Positions 53,267 to 61,455 of a stretch of DNA of 64,000 bases are shown piece by piece. The number at the start of each line of letters is the position of its first letter. Position 1 is the stretch's first letter. The notes below the pieces were generated by a model that had not been told where the DNA came from, did not search any database, and worked only from the letters and a program-made list of their open reading frames with translations. Both the position numbers and the translations under genes were made by a program. Source of the DNA: Deltaproteobacteria bacterium (lineage in GTDB: Bacteria; Desulfobacterota; Syntrophia; Syntrophales; JAFGHS01); contig JAFGLN010000015.1 of the NCBI GenBank assembly GCA_016928025.1, positions 47,457 through 111,456 on the forward strand, read 5' to 3'.

Positions 53267-54565
53267 ATGATGCCAATTTTAGAATATGTGCCGGCTACTC
53301 TTAAGGTCATGCTGGTATTTATTATTGTGTTGATAGCCATAAGAAGAAAAATATCCCTGGGAAACGCTTTCCTCTTAGGTTCCGTATTGATGGGAGTCAT
53401 TTTCGGATTAAAACCGAAAACCATACTATCGTCCATTGCCTCTTCCGTCCTCTATCCCAAAACAATGTCTCTTGCCGTTATTATTGCCCTCATCCTCGTG
53501 CTGAGCAGCACCATGGAAAAAGTCGGTCAAATGAAAAGACTTTTGCTTCATTTTCAAGGCCTCATTTCTTCAAAACTACTGAACCTTGTCATGTTCCCCG
53601 CCATCATCGGTCTGTTACCCATGCCCGGAGGTGCGCTATTTTCCGCACCCATGGTGAAAGAACTGGGGGAGCAAACGGCTCTGGCATCCGACAAATTAGG
53701 TTTTATCAACTACTGGTACCGCCATATTTGGGAATACTGGTGGCCGTTGTATCCGGGGGTTCTGCTGGCAACGGCCCTTGCCGGTCTTAATTTATGGAAA
53801 TTCGTCACCATCATGGTCCCCTTATCAGTGACAGCCATGGTTTCCGGTTTGTTTTCCATTCGAGGCCTCAATGACAATACGCAGCCCTTGCGGCCTCCGT
53901 TAAAGGCCAGACCGCCGCTGAAACCGTTTCTGAACGAGCTTAGTCCCATCCTTTTTGTTATTGTGTTCGGACTCGGGATGGGGGTTTTTCTGTCTTCCTA
54001 CTTTCCGCAATGGTCCGTTTCGAGGGAAATCGGCCTCATTACGGCCCTTTGTATAGCGATCGGCTGGATATGGGTGGAAAATAACTGCCCCAAGACAGAT
54101 ATCCGGAAGATATTAACCAATCCGGGTTTGCTGGGCATGATGTACATGGTTATTGCCATTCTGATCTTTAAAGGTATGCTGGAGGACAGCCATGCCGTAG
54201 CGCTTATCAGTCAGGAATTCAGGACAAACCACATGCCCATCACCCTGATCACGGCTTTGCTCCCGCTTCTTGTCGGCGTGGTCACGGGTATAACGATTGC
54301 CTTTGTGGGCGGCACGTTCCCCATTCTGATTCTTTTGATTCAATCCTATGGGGAGACTCAATTCATGACAGCCTATATTATGTTGGCCATGACATGCGGT
54401 TTTATCGGTGTTTTGTTTTCTCCGCTGCATCTGTGCCTGCTCCTGACGAATCAATACTTTTCCTGCCGTCTCGCTCAGTCATACAAATGGTTATGGTTGC
54501 CCTGCCTTTTACTTTTTGCTTTCAGTTCCGCCTACTTTTATCTGCTGAGATATTTTTTCGCTTGA
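53267..54565 (+). CDS. DUF401 family integral membrane protein
   Basis: A 432-residue membrane protein with about 11-12 hydrophobic segments and the pattern of the DUF401 family (anion-permease-like): IIGLLPMPGGALFSAPMVKE, FINYWYRHIWEYWWPLYPGV and IAFVGGTFPILILLIQSYGE. Relatives are thought to be transporters of small organic anions, but no substrate is established. It follows the CoA-transferase pair in the same direction after a terminator, so it probably has its own promoter. Confidence 0.82.
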   Translation: MMPILEYVPATLKVMLVFIIVLIAIRRKISLGNAFLLGSVLMGVIFGLKPKTILSSIASSVLYPKTMSLAVIIALILVLSSTMEKVGQMKRLLLHFQGLISSKLLNLVMFPAIIGLLPMPGGALFSAPMVKELGEQTALASDKLGFINYWYRHIWEYWWPLYPGVLLATALAGLNLWKFVTIMVPLSVTAMVSGLFSIRGLNDNTQPLRPPLKARPPLKPFLNELSPILFVIVFGLGMGVFLSSYFPQWSVSREIGLITALCIAIGWIWVENNCPKTDIRKILTNPGLLGMMYMVIAILIFKGMLEDSHAVALISQEFRTNHMPITLITALLPLLVGVVTGITIAFVGGTFPILILLIQSYGETQFMTAYIMLAMTCGFIGVLFSPLHLCLLLTNQYFSCRLAQSYKWLWLPCLLLFAFSSAYFYLLRYFFA

Positions 54566-54632
54566 ACTCATTGGAAAATCAATATCGTCTGGAAGCGGGA
54601 TTTTTTTCGGTGGGATAGAATGGTTCGTTATC

Positions 54633-54692
54633 GGAAAATCCGGAAGAGGCGATGAGGGGGGGGCGGATTTTATCGCCCCTTGCCGGATTTCC
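54633..54692. terminator. Nested hairpins between convergent DUF401 and chemoreceptor genes
   Basis: GGAAAATCCGG (54633-54643) pairs with CCGGATTTCC (54683-54692), with one bulged A. Inside lies GGGGCG/CGCCCC (54660-54665, 54674-54679). The place between two convergent genes fits a bidirectional terminator. Confidence 0.6.
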
Positions 54693-54717
54693 AACGTACT
54701 TCTACTACAAAAACATG

Positions 54718-56346
54718 CTAAAAATCTTTAAATTTTTCTTCCTCAAAAGGAATGATTTCTTCCGGTTTGACAACCTTGGATTTCCACCTTTTTTCCTTTG
54801 TGGATAACAAAAGTTCTTTGCCGGTTTTATCTTTCATAAAATCCATCAGGACCTTCTTTTTCTTTTCATGGCTTACGGGATGTTTTTTGAAGTCATCACG
54901 GTGTAATCCGTTTGTTTCTCCCGTTCCGTTTATAACATTCAGAAGTTCTTGGACAAAAACCTTCATTTGTTCGGCCTGGGCATTCATTTCTTCAGAGGCG
55001 CTTGCCGATTCCTCCGCATTGGCCGCAGCTTGCTGCGTGACCTTATCCATGCTGGCCATGGCGGTGTTGATCTGTGTGATGCCGTGGGCCTGTTCCTGAG
55101 CGGCCGCCGCGATTTCATCAATAAGAAGCCCTATCTTATTGGCAATTTCCATATTTTCACCAAAAGCCTCCGTTGTGGAAACCGTTAATGTATTGCCGTT
55201 TTGTACGGATTGAATCGTTTTTTCAATCAGCTCGCTCGTGTTTTTTGCCGCTTCAGCCGCCCGCATGGCCAGGTTTCTCACCTCATCGGCCACGACGGCA
55301 AAACCGGCACCGGCCTCTCCCGCGCGTGCCGCCTCGACGGCCGCATTCAGCGCCAGCAGATTGGTCTGGAAAGCGATTTCATCAATGGTTTTAATAATTT
55401 TGCCGGTTTCTTCACTGGATTTCGTGATGTCTTGGATGGCTATCGTCATTTCTTCCATGTGGTGGCTGACCTTTGCCACGATATCCCGCGCACTGTTCAT
55501 CATGGATTTCGCCTGTGTCGCATTGTCGGCGGTTTGCTTGGTCATGGAAGACAATTCTTCCAAAGAGGACGATGTTTCTTCCAGCGATGATGCCTGCCGG
55601 GAATTCCCCTCCGCCAGACTCTGGCTTGACGAAGCGACCTGGGACGATGCCGATGCCACCTGGTCGGCGCCCTCAGTTAAACCGGCTGCGACACTGTTTA
55701 TCGGTTGCGTAATGGAGCGGGTCAACAGAACGGCAACGACGACGGACAGGACCAAACCGATTAGCGTCACGATCATCATCACGCCGATGATCCCGTTTAC
55801 CATACCGGTATTTTCCGAAATCCGGACTTTCCCCTGGTTGACACTGTCACCCATCATCTTGACGAAGGCGGCATGGATCTCCTTGGATAAAGGATCGGCT
55901 TGACTGATAAATATATTGTAAGCTTCCTCCTTGCGGCTTTCGACGCCTAATTTTCCGATTTCATCAGCAATCGGCATGTATTGATCCAGTTTAGCTTTTA
56001 ACTGGTTGAAGGCTTCCCCGGTTTCTTTGGATTTGATGGTTTTTTCAAAATTGGCCAGCTTTTCTTTCAGAACCATTTGATTTTTTTTCAGATCTTCCGC
56101 AATCATACTGATGCCGACGGGCTCAACTTCCAAAACCATGCCTTTTACGCCACTATTCGCCATTTCATAAGCGGTATTGGCCTCGGATAGTTCAATTGTT
56201 GCCAGGAGATAGCGGTCACACAGATTGGAATAAGATTTGTCGATCCGCTTCATCTGTGTAATGCCGATACCACCGACAATCACTCCGATCAAGGATATGA
56301 CAATGAATGCTCCAATCAATTTCGTCGATAATTTCACATTTCTCAT
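54718..56346 (-). CDS. Methyl-accepting chemotaxis protein
   Basis: A 542-residue chemoreceptor: TM1 (about 9-30), a four-helix-bundle ligand domain (about 31-185), TM2 (about 187-208), a HAMP-like linker and a long cytoplasmic coiled coil with the signalling tip [20 protein letters not shown] and [13 protein letters not shown]. No C-terminal CheR/CheB pentapeptide is seen; instead there is a charged tail of about 60 residues ([12 protein letters not shown]). It should signal to CheA/CheW. The pseudo-receiver gene lies 80 nt upstream in the same direction, so both may be read from the sigma-54 promoter. The ligand is unknown. Confidence 0.9.
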   Translation of the reverse strand: MRNVKLSTKLIGAFIVISLIGVIVGGIGITQMKRIDKSYSNLCDRYLLATIELSEANTAYEMANSGVKGMVLEVEPVGISMIAEDLKKNQMVLKEKLANFEKTIKSKETGEAFNQLKAKLDQYMPIADEIGKLGVESRKEEAYNIFISQADPLSKEIHAAFVKMMGDSVNQGKVRISENTGMVNGIIGVMMIVTLIGLVLSVVVAVLLTRSITQPINSVAAGLTEGADQVASASSQVASSSQSLAEGNSRQASSLEETSSSLEELSSMTKQTADNATQAKSMMNSARDIVAKVSHHMEEMTIAIQDITKSSEETGKIIKTIDEIAFQTNLLALNAAVEAARAGEAGAGFAVVADEVRNLAMRAAEAAKNTSELIEKTIQSVQNGNTLTVSTTEAFGENMEIANKIGLLIDEIAAAAQEQAHGITQINTAMASMDKVTQQAAANAEESASASEEMNAQAEQMKVFVQELLNVINGTGETNGLHRDDFKKHPVSHEKKKKVLMDFMKDKTGKELLLSTKEKRWKSKVVKPEEIIPFEEEKFKDF

Positions 56347-56426
56347 CTGTTTGTGCCTCCATAAGAATTCTTATATTATTATATAATCAACAAATTATAT
56401 TGACGACGCATCTATAACAAATCGAT

Positions 56427-56807
56427 TTAAAAACAGTTTTTGGACAGTGCCATCAATCTTTTCAACACCGCTTCGATGTCTCTGAAATCGCTATCCGCCC
56501 AAGTAATATAGCGCGGTCTTAAGGTGTGCGCCTCGGCCATCATCTCTGGACTGTCATCAGGCAATATTAAAACAAGATTCATGTCGGACAAAAAATCCTT
56601 CAGAGGTAAGATCCTATGAAAATCTTTTCTCGTGGCGGCAAAAATCACGGTCACCTTGCCGTGGCAGATCGGATTTTGAAAACGTTCAAAAAGATCATCC
56701 ATTGTACTATAAAGTTCAATATGATCTTTGGGGACCACAGACTCAAGAATATTTCGGAGCCTTTTTCCGACGCCGCTTTCCATTGGTTGATAGAAAATCA
56801 GGGACAC
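56427..56807 (-). CDS. Small pseudo-receiver-like protein
   Basis: A 126-residue soluble protein with no clear family match. Its alternating beta-alpha pattern (SLIFYQPME, VTVIFAATR, NLVLILPDDS, YITWADSD, then a helix) resembles a response-regulator receiver, but the phospho-acceptor Asp after beta-3 is replaced by Ala-Ala and the acidic pair is missing, so it is probably not phosphorylated. The start is GTG with AAGGAT ahead. A sigma-54 promoter lies about 60 nt upstream, and a chemoreceptor gene follows. A partner or regulator of the chemoreceptor is an inference. Confidence 0.6.
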   Translation of the reverse strand: MSLIFYQPMESGVGKRLRNILESVVPKDHIELYSTMDDLFERFQNPICHGKVTVIFAATRKDFHRILPLKDFLSDMNLVLILPDDSPEMMAEAHTLRPRYITWADSDFRDIEAVLKRLMALSKNCF

Positions 56808-56865
56808 AACCGAATCCTTCGTTACCTTATATGATGATGAAATTTTCTATGGCAACATTGCTTCA

Positions 56866-56882
56866 AGCAAAGATTATGCCTT
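56866..56882 (-). promoter_or_regulatory. Sigma-54 (-24/-12) promoter
   Basis: On the minus strand AAGGCATAATCTTTGCT matches the sigma-54 consensus TTGGCACG-N4-TTGCW, with GG (56880-56879) and GC (56868-56867) exactly 10 nt apart. The GTG of the pseudo-receiver gene is about 60 nt downstream, and enhancer-like sites lie upstream. Confidence 0.75.
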
Positions 56883-56954
56883 TTAAAATATTCTCGTTTG
56901 GATTTGTGATTACAATAAGTTAAACGGACAGGCGGCAAAGATTGGAAAATCACA

Positions 56955-57013
56955 TGTCTAAAATAATCAGACTCTGTCTAACGTAACGAGACAATGTCTA
57001 ACTTTTTCAGACA
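56955..57013 (-). promoter_or_regulatory. Three phased 19-bp palindromes (enhancer array)
   Basis: Sites 56955-56973, 56975-56993 and 56995-57013 share TGTCT-N9-AGACA (one end base changed in the first). They start exactly 20 bp apart, close to two helical turns. They lie 73-133 bp upstream of the -24 element of the sigma-54 promoter and just beyond the stop of the NtrC-type regulator gene, as expected for binding sites of that regulator. Confidence 0.8.
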
Positions 57014-57034
57014 CAAGCCGGTTGGAATAATGCA

Positions 57035-58438
57035 TTATCCTGATATGGTGATACCGTGTTTTTTGATGAGTTGATAGAGCCGAGCCCTGCTGATATCTGA
57101 AATTTTACAAGCTTGAAGGATATTGCCGCCTGTGTTTTTCATCAGGTCGATCAAATATTCCTTTTCCACTTTATCATAAGTTGATTCCCTCAATTCCTTC
57201 AGAGTTTGAAATTTCTTTGACTCCGCGTCCACGGACGTTTTTTCCCAGGAGGGCTGGTCGCCGACGACGGCCTTCGCCAACTGAACACGAATAGAACTGG
57301 GCAGATGTCTGCGAAAAAGGGTCGGGCTTGACAAGGCCGCCGCCACGGCTCGTTCAAGGGCATTGACCAACTCCCGAACGTTACCCGGCCAACGATAGGA
57401 AACGATGGCATCCAAAAAATCGGGGGATAGTTGTTTGACTTCAAGGCCGCTGCGTTTGCAGATCTTGGCGGTATGATAAATGGCTATCTCGACAATATCC
57501 TCCGGATGTTCCCTGAGAGTCGGCAACTGAATCGTCAGAGAACGAAGCCGGAAAAGAAGATCTTCCCGAAAATGGCCTGTCTGGACCATGCGGTCGAGAT
57601 CCCGATTGGTAGCCGCAATCAAACGGAAATTGCTGTCGATTTCTTTTGCAGCCCCCAACGGCCGAAATCGGTGTTCTTGAAGCACCCGGAGAAAACTTTT
57701 TTGAATGGACAGAGGAAGTTCTCCGATCTCGTCAAGGAAGAGGGTCCCGCTGTCTCCCTGTTTGATCAGACCATCCCGGTGATGAACGGCCCCTGTAAAA
57801 GCTCCTTTTTCATACCCGAACAGCGTGCTTTCCGTCAAGGTTTCCTGAAGGGCGGCGCAATCGACAACGACGAAATTCTTCGCGGCGCGTCGGCTGTTTT
57901 CATGAATTGCCTTGGCAAACAGTTCCTTACCCGTTCCCGTCTCCCCGGAAATGATCACATTCACATCCGTCGATGCCGCTTCGGCCACCAGTTCATAGCA
58001 ACGCTTCATTTTCGCGCTGTTACCTATGATTCCTTCGATTTTCATATCGGGGTGGTGTGTTTTCTTTAATTTTTCTTCCCGATACTGAAGGGCGCGGATA
58101 AGAGGCAACATCATGACGCTGATGGAAGAAGGTTTGGGAATGTAATCCCAAGCGCCGCTTTTTATCGCCATTTCGGCACCATCGACCGTTCCGGCACCGG
58201 TTAAAATAATGACCTCGGGAGAGGAGGCGTAATTACGGATTTCCGTCAGCTTGTCAAGTCCATTCCCGTCGGGCAGAATAACATCCAGGAAGACGACGTC
58301 GAACGGCGTCGATGAAGCATATCGCAGGCCGTCTGTTAAGGTATAGGCACAGACGGCTTCATATCCCTCTTTTTGGACCATCTGGGACAACAGATTGCAA
58401 AACTGTTTATTATCATCAATAATCAGAACTCTTGCCAT
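57035..58438 (-). CDS. NtrC-family sigma-54-dependent response regulator
   Basis: A 467-residue regulator. The receiver (about 1-120) has the acidic pair D8-D9, phospho-acceptor D52 (VVFLDVILPDGNG), Thr and Lys (ILTGAG, IPKPSS). The AAA+ domain has Walker A GETGTGKE, GAFTGA (the sigma-54 contact loop), Walker B GTLFLDEIGELPL and the arginine fingers (FREDLLFRL). A C-terminal Fis-type HTH (NILQACKISDISRARLYQLI) binds DNA. No histidine kinase is adjacent. Three palindromes and a sigma-54 promoter lie just downstream, so it likely controls the pseudo-receiver and chemoreceptor genes. Confidence 0.93.
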   Translation of the reverse strand: MARVLIIDDNKQFCNLLSQMVQKEGYEAVCAYTLTDGLRYASSTPFDVVFLDVILPDGNGLDKLTEIRNYASSPEVIILTGAGTVDGAEMAIKSGAWDYIPKPSSISVMMLPLIRALQYREEKLKKTHHPDMKIEGIIGNSAKMKRCYELVAEAASTDVNVIISGETGTGKELFAKAIHENSRRAAKNFVVVDCAALQETLTESTLFGYEKGAFTGAVHHRDGLIKQGDSGTLFLDEIGELPLSIQKSFLRVLQEHRFRPLGAAKEIDSNFRLIAATNRDLDRMVQTGHFREDLLFRLRSLTIQLPTLREHPEDIVEIAIYHTAKICKRSGLEVKQLSPDFLDAIVSYRWPGNVRELVNALERAVAAALSSPTLFRRHLPSSIRVQLAKAVVGDQPSWEKTSVDAESKKFQTLKELRESTYDKVEKEYLIDLMKNTGGNILQACKISDISRARLYQLIKKHGITISG

Positions 58439-58488
58439 GGCACACCAAAGATCATTCCTTCACCAATCACTTTAACATCAATAAAAAA

Positions 58489-58825
58489 CTATCTAAAATG
58501 AACGCATCTGTCAAGCAACTGCTTTATAGGGCGGGCCAGTTCATTAGGAAAATCGGCTTCATGAAAAATTCCTTACTACCTTGTTTTCTCGCTTTTTGTT
58601 CAATAATCATTCCATTAAAACCGGTAAACAGGATAATGGGAATATCCGTTCTGATCGCCAATATTTCGCGGCTTAATTCCAGCCCCGCCCTATGGGGCAT
58701 CGTCATATCCGTTATGATCAGATCATATATGGTGGAACTTTCATGAAAGATGCGCAAGACTTCCACGCCCCTAGAGGCCGACACCGGATCATACACCGAG
58801 AGCCCCAAAATGTTTGATTGATTAA
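58489..58825 (-). pseudogene. Decayed response-regulator receiver fragment
   Basis: On the minus strand the reading frame shows a receiver core: VEVLRIFHES, YDLIITDMTMPHRAGLELSR with the phospho-acceptor Asp, then IILFTGFN and FFMKPIF. After that a 1-nt loss shifts the frame; the expected tail (NELARPIKQLLDRC) continues in another frame to a stop at 58491-58489. The N-terminal acidic part is not recognisable. It looks like the end of a hybrid sensor kinase or a lone regulator that has decayed. Confidence 0.7.
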
Positions 58826-59046
58826 AAGCAAGGCATCTGTCCGGCATACGGGTGTACCTGACGAACACGACGGGTGATCGAGTGATTTCCGATTCCATTA
58901 CGGCCGGAGACGGAAGTTATTACCTCGAAAACATCAGGCCGGGAAAATATTACCTGTGAGTGGACACAAAAACCGTTTCCAATAAATACATCATTAAGAA
59001 TGCCAAGCGGATAATAAAAATCATGCCGAAAAAAGAACCTCAGTAA
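58826..59046 (+). pseudogene. Fragment of a carboxypeptidase-regulatory/SdrD-B-like gene
   Basis: A plus-strand frame encodes a typical module (LSGIRVYLTNTTGDRVISDS, GDGSYYLENIRPGKYYL), then a TGA at 58957-58959, then VDTKTVSNKYIIKNAKR in the same frame up to a stop at 59044. No start or signal peptide is present. It is a remnant of a surface protein with an internal stop; it abuts the receiver remnant on the opposite strand. A terminator follows at 59202. Confidence 0.65.
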
Positions 59047-59201
59047 TTATAACCTCTACCTTTTTTGCCAGTGTTTTGTCCACCAAAACATAATTTAACC
59101 ATCACATCTCCGCTTGATTTAATGACGTGGTTAGTTCTTCTGAAGATAATTGCAGCGGCCGGGATGATAATTCAAGGCAGGGGAAGGGTGTTTTAGCCGA
59201 A

Positions 59202-59232
59202 AAAAAGCAGGGCCTGGTTGACCCTGCTTTTT
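59202..59232 (+). terminator. Intrinsic terminator
   Basis: AAAAAGCAGGG (59202-59212) pairs with CCCTGCTTTTT (59222-59232), an 11-bp stem with a 9-nt loop and a T-rich 3' side. It works on the plus strand and, by symmetry, may work on both. Confidence 0.8.
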
Positions 59233-59256
59233 CTTTCGTGGAGACTTTTGAGTTTT

Positions 59257-59344
59257 GTCATTTCGAGGTGTCCGTCGTAAGCGGAACAACGAGAAATCTC
59301 AATGATGTCAGTCTAATAAGATTTCTCCCTCCGGACGAAATGAC
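59257..59344. repeat. 88-bp palindromic repeat element
   Basis: Outer GTCATTTCG (59257-59265) and CGAAATGAC (59336-59344), and inner AGAAATCT (59292-59299) and AGATTTCT (59319-59326), are perfect inverted pairs. The sequence resembles dispersed intergenic palindromes with GTCATTTCGA and GAGAAATCT that I recall from other bacterial genomes. It carries no gene; a REP- or MITE-like element is likely. The stretch 59345-59474 holds nothing clear. Confidence 0.65.
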
Positions 59345-59474
59345 GGGAAATGGTTAATTTTCAAAGGTCTCTCGTGGTAAGAACCTCATTAAATTATAAT
59401 GGAAAGCCCTCTTGCGATGTGTAAGCAGGCTTCCCATGCTTCATAGCTCCACGGACGATAAGACGTCATGAGTC

Positions 59475-60011
59475 TTATATTTTTTTCCTCAGCGCCGCCA
59501 GGCCGACCAGACCAAAACCCAACAGAAAGAGCGTGGCCGGTTCGGGGGTTCTTCCCACAACCGTTAACGTCGATGTTTCAATCTCGACTTCCCATAAATC
59601 CTCAACGTCGACCCATACCTCCATCACTGCCGCAAGCCAGGAAAGATCGAGATTGAATACGGATGTTGTGATGGCATCAGGATGATTCGGATTACCGGCC
59701 CCTGGGTAGTATTCAAAATTCGTATAAAAGCCCATGTCGGTCAATAAACCAAGATAATTTCCCACGAAATAGACTTCGTCCTGCTCTCCATCCATGCCCT
59801 GGCCCGCGCCATCGACATCGTCGGCAACGATCGTCAGCGTTGCAAGGATGGGATTATCGACTGAGAAATCGTAGGTATGCTGCCAACTGATTGTGCCGCC
59901 GTAACTGGCCTCATAAACATCAATCGTTTCTTCATAAAAATTGGCGGCGGAAGCGTCCATGGGGAGGAATAAAAATGATATTACGATCAAACCTAAGCAC
60001 CATTTTTTCAT
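59475..60011 (-). CDS. PEP-CTERM sorting-signal protein
   Basis: A 178-residue exported protein. A signal peptide (about 1-22, DASAANFYE) is followed by a beta-rich body (ILATLTIVADDVDGAGQGMD) and the PEP-CTERM signal: TPEPATLFLLGFGLVGLAAL then RKKI at the very end. Such proteins are cut and handled by an exosortase (EpsH/XrtA) and usually belong to extracellular matrix systems. No exosortase is in the window. AAAGGAGG precedes the ATG; TTGACA about 45 nt upstream may be a -35. Confidence 0.88.
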   Translation of the reverse strand: MKKWCLGLIVISFLFLPMDASAANFYEETIDVYEASYGGTISWQHTYDFSVDNPILATLTIVADDVDGAGQGMDGEQDEVYFVGNYLGLLTDMGFYTNFEYYPGAGNPNHPDAITTSVFNLDLSWLAAVMEVWVDVEDLWEVEIETSTLTVVGRTPEPATLFLLGFGLVGLAALRKKI

Positions 60012-60876
60012 TGCCCTACCTCCTTTGCAAAATTTAAAATTATTAATTTCGTTGTCAATTCTCCACCACTGATTATTCTTAAGAGTTTTTGTGTTATTGT
60101 GTCGTTCTTCTTTTTTTGAGGCCCTCCTTTCCAGTTTATTTGGAAACCGCGGCAGTCGTTTTACGGCGACGGCCGATGCCCATGATAATCGTCAATCCAT
60201 GTCATAGTGCGTATAGATAAACTCATAGACGCCATGATGAGCGCCGGGTCTTTGCCCGGTGTCTAAACGGCTTTCAGAGAAATCATCCAGCGTCTTCCCT
60301 CCGGCAGCAGCGAGGGCAAAGCAGACCGCTATGTCATGAAAACTTGAGTTGGTCGTGGGCAAATACTTGAAACGGAATCAAATAGACATTTGAATCGGAA
60401 TTGGTTGAATGCAGGAAACGAAATCAAATGGAAAACTGAATCGAATATTGACTTGTGTCGGTGTTCGTAAAGATCGAATTTTTATTATATTATTCAATAT
60501 TTATACCAAAATATCAGCCTTAACTTCCCGATAAGGGTTCAATTACATAAACTGTTGTTTTCTCTATAAAAATACATTAAAAATTCTTGTATTGTTCGGG
60601 GCAGATGGTAAGGTACAAAAACGACCCAATCGAAAGATGTAAGAAATACCGACAGATATTTAAGCTTCCTTGAAGTCTTAAGAGGGCATGTACCGGCAAT
60701 CAGCAATATTGATAATAGGTTAGACGGCAAAGGCCGGACGGACTAAAAATGTAAAGGATACCGACAAAAGAACAGAAGCCGGCTTCAATCTTTACGCTTG
60801 ACATTTCACGGAGATTATTCTGAAGTTGCTTGAATTTTTTCGTCCTTATCTATAAAAAGTTTAGAAGGAGAACAGC
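60012..60876. other. Large AT-rich intergenic region with repeated motif
   Basis: No gene is seen in these 865 nt. The stretch contains a possible PEP-CTERM promoter (TTGACA near 60055), an 8-bp GC hairpin (GCGCCGGG/CCCGGTGT, 60241-60262), and two copies of a 17-nt motif TGTAA-N6-CCGACA with a weaker inverted copy. The rest is AT-rich and unexplained. Confidence 0.5.
60638..60766 (+). repeat. Two direct copies of a TGTAA-N6-CCGACA motif
   Basis: TGTAAGAAATACCGACA (60638-60654) and TGTAAAGGATACCGACA (60750-60766) match in 14 of 17 positions and lie 112 bp apart. A degenerate inverted copy is at 60456-60472 and a related one at 5590-5606. They may be binding sites of one regulator. Confidence 0.6.
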
Positions 60877-61302
60877 ATGCCTGTAAATAGTGAAATCGAA
60901 AAAATCATCCAGACGTATCGGGATTACATTGATGCTTTTCAATCGCTTAATCCCCAAGCCATCCTTCCCTTTTACCATGTGCCCTTTGTGTCCATATCCG
61001 CCCGGGAAGTGCAGGTTTTGAACTCCCCTGTAGAGATAGAAAACAGCTTTGCCAGAAATATGGAGATTTTGAGGGAAAACAAATATGTCCGGACGGATGT
61101 CGTAGAACTTCATGCCCGGCAGATGAGTAAAGGGCTGGCCCTGATCAGCGTCAACCTGGAACGTTACGACGCGGATGGGAGGCAGCTTGGCGGTCCCGGA
61201 AGAATCTATCCTTACACCTACACCCTTCGCAAGACGGAGGATTCCTGGAAGATCGTGGCGGTAATGGCCCATGATCCCGAAGCCATCTTGCGGATGGGTT
61301 AA
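60877..61302 (+). CDS. NTF2/SnoaL-like small protein
   Basis: A 141-residue soluble protein. An N-terminal helix (IEKIIQTYRDYIDAFQSLNP) and a curved beta sheet (ALISVNLERYDADGRQLG, YPYTYTLRKTEDSWKIVAVM) match the NTF2-like/SnoaL-like alpha-beta cone. Such proteins bind or convert small molecules in a pocket; the role cannot be set here. GAAGGAG lies just ahead of the ATG. It is followed by the radical SAM gene after 153 nt. Confidence 0.75.
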   Translation: MPVNSEIEKIIQTYRDYIDAFQSLNPQAILPFYHVPFVSISAREVQVLNSPVEIENSFARNMEILRENKYVRTDVVELHARQMSKGLALISVNLERYDADGRQLGGPGRIYPYTYTLRKTEDSWKIVAVMAHDPEAILRMG

Positions 61303-61455
61303 AGGTCGAAATATCCTTTATAGGGTTGACGAATCCAGACAGATATGGGAAATTGTGAGCTAATGATGAATAAAATGGAATAGAGGTCTATGCCGTTGGC
61401 ATGATATGTATATCCTTGAGAAAGGAAGGCAGTGATCCGGCAAGAGGGAGTCGTC

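Noticed and set aside
58957..58959. In-frame TGA read as selenocysteine
   Set aside because: The frame has no start, the residue lies in a non-catalytic surface-protein module, and no clear SECIS-like hairpin follows; a nonsense mutation is simpler.
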